Of a stretch of DNA of 64,000 nt, positions 9,196 to 20,300 are shown one piece after another. This stretch comes from Streptomyces sp. DH5 (lineage in GTDB: Bacteria; Actinomycetota; Actinomycetes; Streptomycetales; Streptomycetaceae). A program made the translations under genes and the position numbers. The stretch is taken from positions 1 to 64,000 of the forward strand of contig NZ_JAHWGP010000001.1 in the NCBI RefSeq assembly GCF_020873915.1, in the 5' to 3' direction. How positions within the stretch are numbered: the stretch's first letter is position 1; every line of letters starts with the position of its first letter. The notes beneath the pieces are model-generated. The model saw nothing but the letters and a program-made list of their open reading frames with translations. It was not told the origin of the DNA and searched no databases.

Positions 9196-9234
9196 GTATC
9201 GCGTTGGTGACGGCAGTCAACGGTTCGCGATAAC
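9196..9234. promoter_or_regulatory. Operator-like motif, copy 2, in the divergent ligase/dehydrogenase promoter
   Basis: The stretch has GTATCGCG, then GTGACGGCAGTCAACG and GTTCGCGATAACC, and matches copy 1 at 3342-3382 at most positions. It is flanked by TATCGCG and CGCGATA as an inverted repeat. It lies 42 bp from the ligase start and 38 bp from the dehydrogenase start, where a repressor would control both directions. Confidence 0.6.
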
Positions 9235-9271
9235 CTCGGGGGTGGCCCAGCGGCGAGGGAAGGGACCGGCG

Positions 9272-10399
9272 ATGACCGCATTCTCGCTCGAACCGGCACG
9301 ACTCGCCTGGTGCGCGGAGCTGCGCACGCTGGCGGAGCACCGGCTGCGACCGCTCGCCGAGAAGGGCGAACCCGGCCGCGTCAACCGCGCCCTGGTCGCC
9401 GAACTCGGCACGCTGGGACTGCTGTCCCGCCTGTTCACCTCCGGCGCGCTCGACCTGTGCCTGATGCGGGAGTCCCTCGCCCGCGGCTGCACCGAGGCGG
9501 AGACCGCGCTCGCCCTCCAGGGCCTGGGCGCCCACCCGGTGCACGCCCACGGCACCCCCGCACAGCGTGACCGCTGGCTCCCCCGGGTGAGTGACGGCAG
9601 CGCGGTCGCGGCGTTCGCCCTCAGCGAGCCGGGCGCCGGATCGGACGCGGCGGCGCTGTCCCTCACCGCCCACCCGGACGGTCCGGCCGGCTGGCGGCTC
9701 ACCGGGGAGAAGTGCTGGATCTCCAACGCCCCCGACGCCGACTTCTGCACCGTCTTCGCCCGCACCACCCCCGGCGCCGGCGCCCGGGGCGTGACCGCCT
9801 TCCTCGTCCCCGCCGACCGCCCCGGCCTCACCGGCAGCCGCCTCGACATGCTCTCCCCGCACCCCGTCGGCACCCTCCGCTTCGACGCGGTACCGGTGAC
9901 CGCCGACGACGTCCTCGGCGGTCCGGACGGCGGCTTCCGCGTCGCCATGGACACCCTCAACCTGTTCCGGCCCAGCGTCGGCGCCTTCGCCGTCGGCATG
10001 GCCCAGGCCGCCCTGGACGCGACCCTCGTCCACACCGCCCGCCGGGAGGCGTTCGGCGGCCCGTTGAAGGACCTGCAGTCCGTCGCCCACCAGGTCGCCG
10101 AGATGGCCCTGCGCACGGAGGCCGCCCGGTTGATGGTGTACGCGGCGGCCACGGCGTACGACGCGGGCACGGGCGACGTCCCCCGGCGCGCCGCGATGGC
10201 GAAACTCCTCGCCACCGAGACCGCCCAGTACGTCGTCGACCGGGCCGTCCAGCTGCACGGCGCCCGCGCCCTGCAGCGCGGGCACCTGCTCGAACACCTC
10301 TACCGGGAGGTCCGCGCGCCCCGGATCTACGAGGGGGCGAGCGAAGTGCAACGGGGCATCATCGCCAAGGAGTTGTACAAGACACTGGAGGACCGGTGA
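9272..10399 (+). CDS. Acyl-CoA dehydrogenase
   Basis: The 375-residue flavoprotein should oxidise an acyl-CoA at the alpha-beta bond. Signature 1 reads AFALSEPGAGSDAAALSLTA, WISN and GVTAFLVPAD follow, and the C-terminal part has FGGPLKDLQSVAHQVAEMALR, the region VVDRAVQLHGARAL and the catalytic-base segment APRIYEGASEVQRGIIAKEL. ATG 9272 has a GGGAAGGGA ribosome site. The downstream RidA gene begins inside its stop (GTGA), so they are translated together. With the hydratase and ligase it forms a beta-oxidation-like branch for the reduced ring product. Confidence 0.88.
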   Translation: MTAFSLEPARLAWCAELRTLAEHRLRPLAEKGEPGRVNRALVAELGTLGLLSRLFTSGALDLCLMRESLARGCTEAETALALQGLGAHPVHAHGTPAQRDRWLPRVSDGSAVAAFALSEPGAGSDAAALSLTAHPDGPAGWRLTGEKCWISNAPDADFCTVFARTTPGAGARGVTAFLVPADRPGLTGSRLDMLSPHPVGTLRFDAVPVTADDVLGGPDGGFRVAMDTLNLFRPSVGAFAVGMAQAALDATLVHTARREAFGGPLKDLQSVAHQVAEMALRTEAARLMVYAAATAYDAGTGDVPRRAAMAKLLATETAQYVVDRAVQLHGARALQRGHLLEHLYREVRAPRIYEGASEVQRGIIAKELYKTLEDR

Positions 10400-10794
10400 C
10401 CGCCGAGCGCGTCAACCCGCCCGCACTCTCCCCGCCGGCCGGCTTCTCCCACGCCGTCGTCGCCACCGGCTCCCGGCTGGTGTTCCTGGCCGGCCAGACC
10501 GCCCTCGACGCCGACGGCAAGGTGGTCGGCGACACCCTGCCCGAGCAGTTCACCCGGGCCCTCGCCAACCTCCTCACCGCCCTGCGCGCCGCCGGCGGCA
10601 CCCCCGCCGACCTGGCCCGCGTCACCGTCTACGCCACCGACGTCGCCGACTACCGCGCACACGCCCGCGAAGTCGGCCGCCGCTGGCGGGAGCTGGCCGG
10701 CCGCGACTACCCGGCGATGGCGGTCGTCCAGGTGGTCCGCCTGTGGGACGAACGCGCCCTGGTCGAGCTCGACGGCTTCGCCCTGCTGCCCTGA
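10396..10794 (+). CDS. RidA-family enamine/imine deaminase
   Basis: A 132-residue YjgF/RidA protein. The family fold is evident from VVATGSRLVFLAGQTALDADGKVV, the segment LRAAGGTPADLARVTVYATD and the end YPAMAVVQVVRLWDERALVELDGFALL. RidA proteins hydrolyse reactive enamines/imines to ketones and ammonia. Here the usual active-site Arg of the IPxR motif is replaced in the stretch VVQVVRLWDE, so catalytic competence is less certain. The GTG start overlaps the dehydrogenase stop. In an anthranilate pathway a deaminase of this kind could release the amino group after ring reduction, which is an inference from context. Confidence 0.8.
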   Translation: MTAERVNPPALSPPAGFSHAVVATGSRLVFLAGQTALDADGKVVGDTLPEQFTRALANLLTALRAAGGTPADLARVTVYATDVADYRAHAREVGRRWRELAGRDYPAMAVVQVVRLWDERALVELDGFALLP

Positions 10795-11052
10795 CGGGCG
10801 GCGCGCCGCCGGACGCCGTGACGCGCGGGCGCGCGCCGGACACGCTCAGGGCCTGTCCCGCGGATCGGGCCGGAGGAGAGCGACGGCGCCTTGCGGCCCG
10901 GGTGAGCGGGGACCGGTGCGTCCCGCCGCAGGGCGGAGGAGTACGTCGACGCGATGGGGGTCCCGCGTGGGCGGAGCCGAGCGTGGGGGAATCGACGACC
11001 GACGACGACAACGCCGCGGACGGGCGTGCCGGACCCCGCGTCTCCGGCATGA

Positions 11053-12783
<1,731 letters not shown>

Positions 12784-12881
12784 GCGGCCCCGCGCCCTGC
12801 CGGGGGCCGGAAACGCACCGGCGCCGGTGCTGCCGCGCACGGGCATGGAACAACCCAGGGCGGGTCCGTCACGCTGACCCC

Positions 12882-13643
12882 ATGGTCGCCCTCCGCCACA
12901 CGCTGCCGCTCGCCCCCGTCCCCGGCCCCTGGCTCGTCGACGCCCTCGCCGTCCTGCTGGACCTGGCGGAGGACAGCCGCGCGGAGGCGGGACGGGTACT
13001 GCTGCCGGACGGGCGCGAGGTGCCGGACGTGCGCCTCGCCGAGGGCCGCCATCTCCGCCCCGGTGCCGTCTACGAGGGCACGGAGGAGGAGACGGCGGAG
13101 ACGGTACGGGTCACCGTGGAGCAGTGGAACCGTCGTCGGGCGGTGCGGCTCGCGGCGGTCGTGCGATCCCCCGACGGGGCCGTCACGGTGCGGGGCGCGC
13201 TGCACCGCCCGGACCGGCCGCGCCGCTTCGAAGCCGAAGGGAACGCCCGCCTCCCGCACGCGTGGCCGCCGCTGTCCCGGGTGAGGGGCAGGGTCCGGCT
13301 GCTGTGCGGCGACTGGTGGGCGGCAGGCGAGGGCCGGGCCGTGCGTGGCGCGCCGTTGCGGGCGAGCGTGGAGTGCGGGGCGGCACGGGCGGAGCTCAGG
13401 GCCGTACCGGCACCCGACGGCGTCGACGGTGCCTGGGCGGTGAGGGTCACCGTACGCGTCCGGGGCCGGGGCCTGTACCGCCCGCTGGCGGCCGTCGCCC
13501 TCCTCCTGGGCCGGCGACGGCTGCGACGGTGTCTGGCCGAGGCCCTGGACCGCTTCGCCGAGCGGTGGAACGCCGAGGTCCCGGCCCTGCCGGCCATGGG
13601 GCCCGGTGAACTGCGCCGGGCGGTCCTGGCGGCCTGCGACTGA
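12882..13643 (+). CDS. Hypothetical protein, 253 residues
   Basis: I do not recognise this protein. It is rich in Arg, Ala, Val and Leu, with no convincing signal peptide. A stretch near residue 200 (YRPLAAVALLLGRRRLRR) could be a short amphipathic or membrane-touching segment. The middle part alternates short charged beta-like segments (AVRLAAVVRSPDGAVTVRG, RGRVRLLCGDWW). ATG 12882 is preceded by no ribosome site but by a possible -10 element, so it may be leaderless; GTG 12885 is an alternative. It converges with the PucR-type regulator gene, 20 bp between stops. Confidence 0.6.
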   Translation: MVALRHTLPLAPVPGPWLVDALAVLLDLAEDSRAEAGRVLLPDGREVPDVRLAEGRHLRPGAVYEGTEEETAETVRVTVEQWNRRRAVRLAAVVRSPDGAVTVRGALHRPDRPRRFEAEGNARLPHAWPPLSRVRGRVRLLCGDWWAAGEGRAVRGAPLRASVECGAARAELRAVPAPDGVDGAWAVRVTVRVRGRGLYRPLAAVALLLGRRRLRRCLAEALDRFAERWNAEVPALPAMGPGELRRAVLAACD

Positions 13644-13663
13644 CGGCGGGACAGGTCACCGGC

Positions 13664-14722
13664 TCACGGTTCGCCGTCCGGCCAGTCCAGCAGACGCGCC
13701 CCGATCACCGCCGTCTGGAGCATGTAACGGTGCGCCGGATCGGCGGGGTTGGCGCCGGTGAGTTTGTGGATGCGCTCCAGCCGGTAGGTCAGCGCCCGCA
13801 CGCTCAGGGAGAGCCGCCGCGCCGCCTCCGCGGCGACACAGCCGGAGTCGAAGTAGGCGGCGAGCGTGTCGAGGAGGGGCTCGGCACCGCCACGGGCCGT
13901 GGTCAGCGGGCCGAGGGTGTTGTGGACCAGGTCGGCCATGGCCTGCCGGTCGCGGGCCAGCACCGGGTAGACGAGCAGATCGGACGCGCGCAGCACCGGG
14001 TCGTCCATCCCCAGCCGCTCGGCGATCTCCAGGAAGCTCAGTGCCTCCTCGTAGGACTGCACGACACCGCCGGGGCCGGACTGCGCACGGCCGATGGCGA
14101 CCTGTCCGCCGTCGGTGGCCGCGTGCGCCTGCTTGGCGAAGTGGGTGAGCACCTCACTCTGGTGGCCGGGCGCGATGCACAGCAGCCGGCCGTCCTTGGT
14201 GGTGATCAGGATGCTGCGGTCGCCGAAGCGCGCTATCAGGGCGCGCTCCACCCGCCGCGGCACCGGGTCGCCCTCGTCGTAGGCGGCCGGCCCCTGCGCG
14301 ACGGCGACCGCGTGTTCGTGGGACAGCCGCAGACCGAAGCGCTCGGCGCGTTCCGCGAGCCGGCCCAGATCGCTGCGGCCGTACAGCAGGTCGTCGATGA
14401 ACTCCCGCCGCGCCGCCTCCTCCTGACGTACCGCCAGACGCTGCGCCCGCTCGTAGCCCTCGGCGAACGCGTCCACGACCTGCTGTACGGCCGCGAGGGC
14501 TCCCTCGGCGGAGTCCGCGGCGCGCGGCCACGTCCCGCGGGCGGCCGACAGATGGGCGCTGACGAGCGAGCGCAGTCCGAACCCGGCCTCCGCGGCCCGT
14601 TCCCCCAGGGCCCGGCGCGAGGCGATCTCGTCCCGGGTGAGACGCCTGCCCGTGGCCGCCACCTCGGCGAGGATCTGGTCGCAGCCCTCGAGATACTCCT
14701 CCGGGATCTCCCGTTCCGTCAC
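13664..14722 (-). CDS. PucR/CdaR-type helix-turn-helix transcriptional regulator
   Basis: A 352-residue regulator with a long helical N-terminal sensor part (about 1-150), a middle GGDEF-like fold region (about 150-270) and a C-terminal PucR-type HTH: DTLAAYFDSGCVAAEAARRL, SLSVRALTYRLERIHKLTG, ANPADP. That C-terminal block is diagnostic of the HTH_30/PucR family, many of which regulate purine, proline or sugar-acid use. GTG 14722 with GGGGGA upstream is chosen rather than the TTG 12 bp earlier. It is divergent from the flotillin gene; two palindromes lie in the gap about 75-100 bp from its start, where it could bind. Confidence 0.85.
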   Translation of the reverse strand: MTEREIPEEYLEGCDQILAEVAATGRRLTRDEIASRRALGERAAEAGFGLRSLVSAHLSAARGTWPRAADSAEGALAAVQQVVDAFAEGYERAQRLAVRQEEAARREFIDDLLYGRSDLGRLAERAERFGLRLSHEHAVAVAQGPAAYDEGDPVPRRVERALIARFGDRSILITTKDGRLLCIAPGHQSEVLTHFAKQAHAATDGGQVAIGRAQSGPGGVVQSYEEALSFLEIAERLGMDDPVLRASDLLVYPVLARDRQAMADLVHNTLGPLTTARGGAEPLLDTLAAYFDSGCVAAEAARRLSLSVRALTYRLERIHKLTGANPADPAHRYMLQTAVIGARLLDWPDGEP

Positions 14723-14794
14723 GCGGTCCCCCAAGTCTTGACGCGGTCCTGATGCGTTCGTGTGGACGCACCGGCATGCAGACCTTAATGAACC

Positions 14795-14824
14795 TTGCCG
14801 GAATCCGGCAATGCACGTACGTGC
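14795..14824. promoter_or_regulatory. Two adjacent palindromes upstream of the regulator/flotillin pair
   Basis: TTGCCGGAATCCGGCAA (14795-14811) is a perfect 8-1-8 inverted repeat. One base further GCACGTACGTGC (14813-14824) is a perfect 12-bp palindrome. They lie in the divergent gap, closer to the regulator gene, and are good operator candidates for a dimeric regulator such as the neighbouring PucR protein. The rest of the 14723-15243 gap shows no gene. Confidence 0.5.
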
Positions 14825-15243
14825 CTGCCCGGGGCATCATGGCCCGCGGGGAGCACCACGGAAGGTTCCGGTGCCGGGCACCGGCAGGCGTCCCGCACCG
14901 GAACCCGGCGCTGCCCGGTGACGTCGAGGACCGAAACGGGGAGGGGGCGCGGATGGACACCCATGCGGGCCCCGCCCCCCGCTTCGTACGGCCGCTGCAC
15001 CACCCCCGCCCGGACGAACCCGTCCCGTCCCGGTCCCCGCGCAGGCGCGGTGCGGACCGGGACGGAACGCGAGGACCCTCGCGCGTGGAGCACCGTGCGG
15101 CGGACGGCAACCGTCCGCGCGCGGCGCAGAACCACAGCGCCGGCTGAACCGTCTCCCTCTCCACCGGACCTTCACCCGCCTCGCCGACGAGGCTCCCTTC
15201 CACCTGACTTCCGCCACTTTCCCAGCCCAGGAGGACGTGTCCC

Positions 15244-17289
15244 ATGGATGCCGCCACCGCGGGCATCGCCGTACTCGCCGGCGTCGCCCTGCTGCTCGTG
15301 CTCATCGGTCTGCTGCTCGTCACCAAGCTGTTCCGCAAGGTGGAACAGGGCAAGGCGCTGATCGTCTCCAAGGTCCGCAGGGTGGACGTGACGTTCACCG
15401 GGTCGGTCGTGCTGCCGGTGCTGCACAAGGCCGAGGTGATGGACATCTCGGTGAAGACCATCGAGATCACCCGGGCCGGCAAGGAAGGCCTGATCTGCCG
15501 GGACAACATCCGCGCGGACATCCGCATCACGTTCTTCGTCAAGGTCAACAAGACCGTCGAGGACGTCATCAAGGTCGCCCAGGCCGTCGGCACCGCGCGG
15601 GCCAGCGACCGCAACACGCTCCAGGAACTGTTCCACGCGAAGTTCTCCGAGGCGCTGAAGACCGTCGGCAAGCAGATGGACTTCACCGACCTCTACACCA
15701 AGCGCGAGGAGCTGCGGTACCGCATCATCGAGGTCATCGGGGTCGACCTCAGCGGCTACCACCTGGAGGACGCCGCGATCGACTACCTGGAGCAGACGCC
15801 GCTGACCCAGCTCGACCCGGGCAACGTCCTCGACGCGCAGGGCATCCGCAAGATCACCGAGCTGACGGCCGTGGAGCACGTCCGCACCAACGAGGCCCAG
15901 CGCAACGAGCAGAAGGAGATCACCCGGCAGGACGTCGACGCGCGCGAGGCGATCCTGGAGCTGGAGCGCCGCCAGGCGGACGCCGAGATCAAGCAGCGGC
16001 GGGAGATCGAGACGGTACGCGCCCGCGAGGAGGCGGAGACCGCCCGGGTGGTGGAGGAGGAGCGGCTGCGCGCGCAGAGCGCCTTCCTGCGCACGGAGGA
16101 ACAGCTCGGCGTGCAGCGGGAGAACCAGGCCCGCGAGGTCGCCGTCGCCGCGAAGAACCGCGAGCGGGTCATCGCCGTCGAGAGCGAGCGCATCGAGAAG
16201 GACCGCCTGCTGGAGGTCATCGCCCGGGAGCGGGAGACCCAGCTGACCAGGATCGCCGCCGACAAGGAGGTCGAGGCGGAGAAGCGGGAGATCGCCGAGG
16301 TCGTCCGCGAGCGGGTCGCGGTGGACCGCACGGTCGCCGAGCAGGAGGAGTCCATCAAGAAGCTGCGCGCCGTCGAGGAGGCGGAGCGGCAGCGCCAGGC
16401 GGTCGTCATCGCGGCGGAGGCCGAGGCGCAGGAGAAGCTGGTCAAGGACATCAAGGCCGCGGAGGCCGCCGAACAGGCCGCCACCCACCGCGCCGCCGAG
16501 GAACTCACCCTGGCCGAGGCCCGGTTGAAGACGGCCGACCTGGACGCCCAGGCCAAGCTGCGCCTCGCCGAAGGGGTCCAGGCGGAGGCCGCGGCCGAAG
16601 GGCTGGCCGCCGTGCGGGTGCGCGACAAGGAGGCCGAGGTCATCGAGAAGGCGGGCCGCGCCGAGGCCGGGGCCACCGAGGCCCGGATGCGCGCGGAGGC
16701 CGAGGGCGCACGGGCCCGGGCCCTCGCCGACGCGGAGGCCATCAGCGGCAGGCTCCGCGCGGAGGCGGCCGGCCTCACCGAGAAGGCCGCGGCCATGGCC
16801 GCCCTCGACGAGGCGTCCCGCGGCCACGAGGAGTACCGGCTGCGGCTGGAGGCCGAGAAGGACATCCGGCTCGCGGGGCTGGACGTCCAGCGGCAGGTCG
16901 CCGAGGCGCAGGCGACCGTCCTGGCGACCGGACTGGAGAACGCGGACATCAGCATCGTCGGTGGGGAGTCGGTGTTCCTCGACCGGCTGGTGTCCTCCAT
17001 CGCGCTCGGCAAGAGCGTGGACGGCTTCGTCCGCAACTCCGAGACGGCGCAGGCACTCGCCGGACCCTGGCTGGACGGCTCCGCGAGCTTCACCGACGAC
17101 CTGACCCGCGTCCTCGGCTCCGTCTCGACCGCCGACGTGCAGAACCTCACGGTCTCGGCCCTGCTGATGCGTCTGATGCGGCAGGGCGGGGAGAACACCG
17201 GTCGGTTCCAGGAACTGATCGACAAAGCAGGTGAGTTGGGCCTCTCGGACACACCGCTGGCCGAGCTGAACGGCCACGCCAGGGCCTGA
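15244..17289 (+). CDS. Flotillin-like SPFH membrane scaffold protein
   Basis: The 681-residue protein starts with one membrane segment (residues about 5-29, GIAVLAGVALLLVLIGLLLV), then an SPFH/band-7 domain (about 30-200: VEQGKALIVSKVRRVDVTF, LICRDNIRADIRITFFVKVN). A very long Glu/Arg/Ala-rich coiled coil follows (about 230-560, many EAE, REIE and AEAEA repeats), then a C-terminal segment with SIVGGESVFLDRLVSSI. This order is that of bacterial flotillins, which form oligomeric scaffolds on the inner face of the membrane. AGGAGG lies 10 bp before ATG. A giant AAA+ ATPase gene follows after 70 bp on the same strand, so the two probably work together. Confidence 0.88.
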   Translation: MDAATAGIAVLAGVALLLVLIGLLLVTKLFRKVEQGKALIVSKVRRVDVTFTGSVVLPVLHKAEVMDISVKTIEITRAGKEGLICRDNIRADIRITFFVKVNKTVEDVIKVAQAVGTARASDRNTLQELFHAKFSEALKTVGKQMDFTDLYTKREELRYRIIEVIGVDLSGYHLEDAAIDYLEQTPLTQLDPGNVLDAQGIRKITELTAVEHVRTNEAQRNEQKEITRQDVDAREAILELERRQADAEIKQRREIETVRAREEAETARVVEEERLRAQSAFLRTEEQLGVQRENQAREVAVAAKNRERVIAVESERIEKDRLLEVIARERETQLTRIAADKEVEAEKREIAEVVRERVAVDRTVAEQEESIKKLRAVEEAERQRQAVVIAAEAEAQEKLVKDIKAAEAAEQAATHRAAEELTLAEARLKTADLDAQAKLRLAEGVQAEAAAEGLAAVRVRDKEAEVIEKAGRAEAGATEARMRAEAEGARARALADAEAISGRLRAEAAGLTEKAAAMAALDEASRGHEEYRLRLEAEKDIRLAGLDVQRQVAEAQATVLATGLENADISIVGGESVFLDRLVSSIALGKSVDGFVRNSETAQALAGPWLDGSASFTDDLTRVLGSVSTADVQNLTVSALLMRLMRQGGENTGRFQELIDKAGELGLSDTPLAELNGHARA

Positions 17290-17359
17290 CCACCACCGGA
17301 CCGGGAGCCGCCGCGCAGGGGACGGCGGCTCCCGGCACCTCCCTTCCCGAGAGGCAGTC

Positions 17360-20300
17360 ATGACCAGCAGCACCCGTGAGTCCGCCGTCCGTCACCACAC
17401 CTCCGCCGCGGCCGGCCCCGCGCCGGACGCCGCCGCGGCCCCCGCGGCGGTCGACGGCGGCGCCTACCAGGTACTGCGTGACCGCCTCACCGCGCAGGCC
17501 GCCGAACTCGCCCGCCGCGCCGAGGCGCTGAACCACCGGCGCGCCGAGGAGTTCGGCGCCCCCGAACTGCGCCTGACCGGCACCGGGCGGCTGCGCACCG
17601 AGGGGACCGCCGTCCCCCGTGACATCGTCGCCGTCGGCGACGTGCTCCTCTTCGGCTACGAGGCACGGCCCCGGCCCGACCGTGACATCGCGGTCGGCGA
17701 CGTCCTCGCCCCGCACGACCGCGACCTCAACCGCCTGCCCGACGAGGCCGTGCCCGGACTGCTCGACGACCCGGCGTTCGTCCGCGAGTTCGCCGCCCTG
17801 CACCGCTACTACCGCCAGGCACGCCTGCTGCGGCTGCGCCGCGTCACCGGCAAACTGCTCGCCGTCTTCCAGACCGGGGAGAAGCCCGGCGACATCCGCG
17901 TCCTGCGCTGGTCGGTCGCCGACGACGGCCGCGCCGCGTTCCTCGACGCCCGCGGCGACCGTGACCACGCGCTCACCGAGCCCGGCGGCATCGACTGGAC
18001 CCCCAGCACCCGCGAGGACCACGTCCTCGGCCGCCACCCGCACGTCTCCGTCCGCGGCGAGGTCCTCGTCGACACCCTCGGCGGCACCCTCACCGTCAGG
18101 ACCGCCGACGACACCGACACGCCCGGCGGCATCCACACCGAGCCGGTGGACGAGCCCCTGCAGTCCCTCGCCGACGCCGAGATCTCCCACGCCCGCGTCG
18201 GCCCCCTGATCCTGCTGCGGATCCGTCCCTACAAGGAGACCGCGCACCGCCACCTGGTCTTCAACACCCTCACCCGCACCGTCGTCCGCCTCGACGGCAT
18301 CGGACAGGGCTGCCGCCGGCTGCCCGAGGACCAGGGCATCGTGTTCCCCGGCGGCTACTGCCTCGCCGCCGGCCCCCACAAGACCTACGAACTCGACACC
18401 GACGGGATGGAGTTCGAACGCGAGGTGCGCTCGCCCTACGGGGAGGACGTGCTGTACGCCTTCCACGCCTCCGGACGCGGACGCGGCCTGCTGCTGTCGT
18501 ACAACCAGATCCACGAGTCCGTCGCCGCCCCGATGGCCTGCCACGGCTGGGCCCTCTTCGACGACGGACACCTCGTCCTGCTGCGCCCCGAGGGCGACGA
18601 ACCCGCCCGTGTCCACCCCGTCCAGCTCTGGGACTCGCCCTACGCCTCGGACACCTTCGCCGCCGCCCGGCCCACCGGTGAAGGACCGCTGGCCCGGGTC
18701 GGCAACGCCGACCTCGTACGCGGCATCTCCGACTGCCTGTCGCTGGCCCGCTCCGCCGCCGAGACCACCCCGACGGCGGAGATCTACACCACCCTGGCGG
18801 CCGCCTGCGTCCGCGCCCTGGACACCCACCACTGGCTCGGCGACCCGGAGACCGGCGACCTGCGCACCCCGCTGGACGAGGTGCGCGCCACCGCCGAGCA
18901 GGTCCTCGCCGAGTTCGAGACCGTGCGCGACCTCACCCGCCGGGCCGCAGGCGCGCTCGACGAGGCGGCGGACCGGATCGCCTCGGTGGTGCGCAGGCTC
19001 CGCGGGGAGCGGCCCCGCGAGGCCGCCGCCTGGGTCGCCGGCCTCACCGAACTCCGCCACGCCCAGGGCCACCTGCTGACCCTGAAGGACATGCGGTACG
19101 CGGACCGGGCCCGCATCGACGCCCTGGCCGAGGAGGCGGGGGCGGACCTCGCCTCCTTCGGACAGCGCGCGATCGCCTTCCTGGCCCGCGAGGACGCCTT
19201 CGCCACCCACCACACCGAACTCGAACGGCTGCACGCCGGCATCGAGTCGGTCACCACCACCGCCGAGGCCGCACCCCTCGCCGCCCGCCTCGACGAACTG
19301 GCCCACGGACTGCGCACGGTGACCGAGGTGGTCGCCGGGCTCGACATCACCGACGCCACCGTCCGCACGGCCGTCCTGGAACGGGTCGCCGAGGCCCTGG
19401 GCGGCGTGAACCGCGCCCGCGCCACCCTCGACAGCCGCCGCCGCGACCTCCTGGACCGGGAGGCGCGCGCCGGGTTCGCCGCCGAACTCGCCCTGCTCGG
19501 CCAGACCGTGACCGGTGCCCTCGCCGCTGCCGGCGACCCCGAGAGCTGCGACGACCAGCTGACGAACGTCCTGACCCAGCTGGAGGCGCTGGAGTCCCGG
19601 TTCGCGGAGTCCGACGACGTGCTCGGCGAGCTCGCCGCCCGGCGCACCGAGATCTACGAGGCGTTCTCCGCCCGCAAGCAGAGCCTCACCGACGCCCGCG
19701 CCCGCCGCGCCGAACAACTCGCCTCTGCCGCCGGACGCGTACTGGAAACCATCGCCCGCCGGTCCGCGGCGCTCGCCGACACCGACGCGGTGAGCACCTA
19801 TTTCGCCTCCGACCCGCTCGTCGCCAAGGTCCGCCGCACCGCCGGTGACCTGCGCACGCTGGGCGACCGGGTACGGGCCGAGGAACTCGAGGGCAGGCTG
19901 CGCTCCGCCCACGAGGAGGCCGCCCGCGCCCTGCGCGACCGCGCCGACCTCTACGCGGACGGCGGACGCGCCATCCGCCTCGGCGGCCACCGCTTCGCCG
20001 TCTCCACCGAGCCGTTCGACCTCACCGTCGTCCCGCACGGCGACGGCCTCGCCGTCGCCCTCACCGGCACCGACTACCGGGCCCCCGTCACCGACCCCGC
20101 CCTGCTCGCCGACCGCCCCCTGTGGGACCGGCACCTGCCGTCGGAGTCGCCCGGGGTCTGCCGGGCCGAACACCTCGCCGCCCGGCTGCTGCACCAGCAC
20201 GGCGCCGACGCCCTCACCGGCGCCGACGACCTCGCCGCCCTCGTCCGGGGTGCCGCCGAGGAGGCGTACGACGAGGGCCACGAGCGGGGCGTCCACGACC

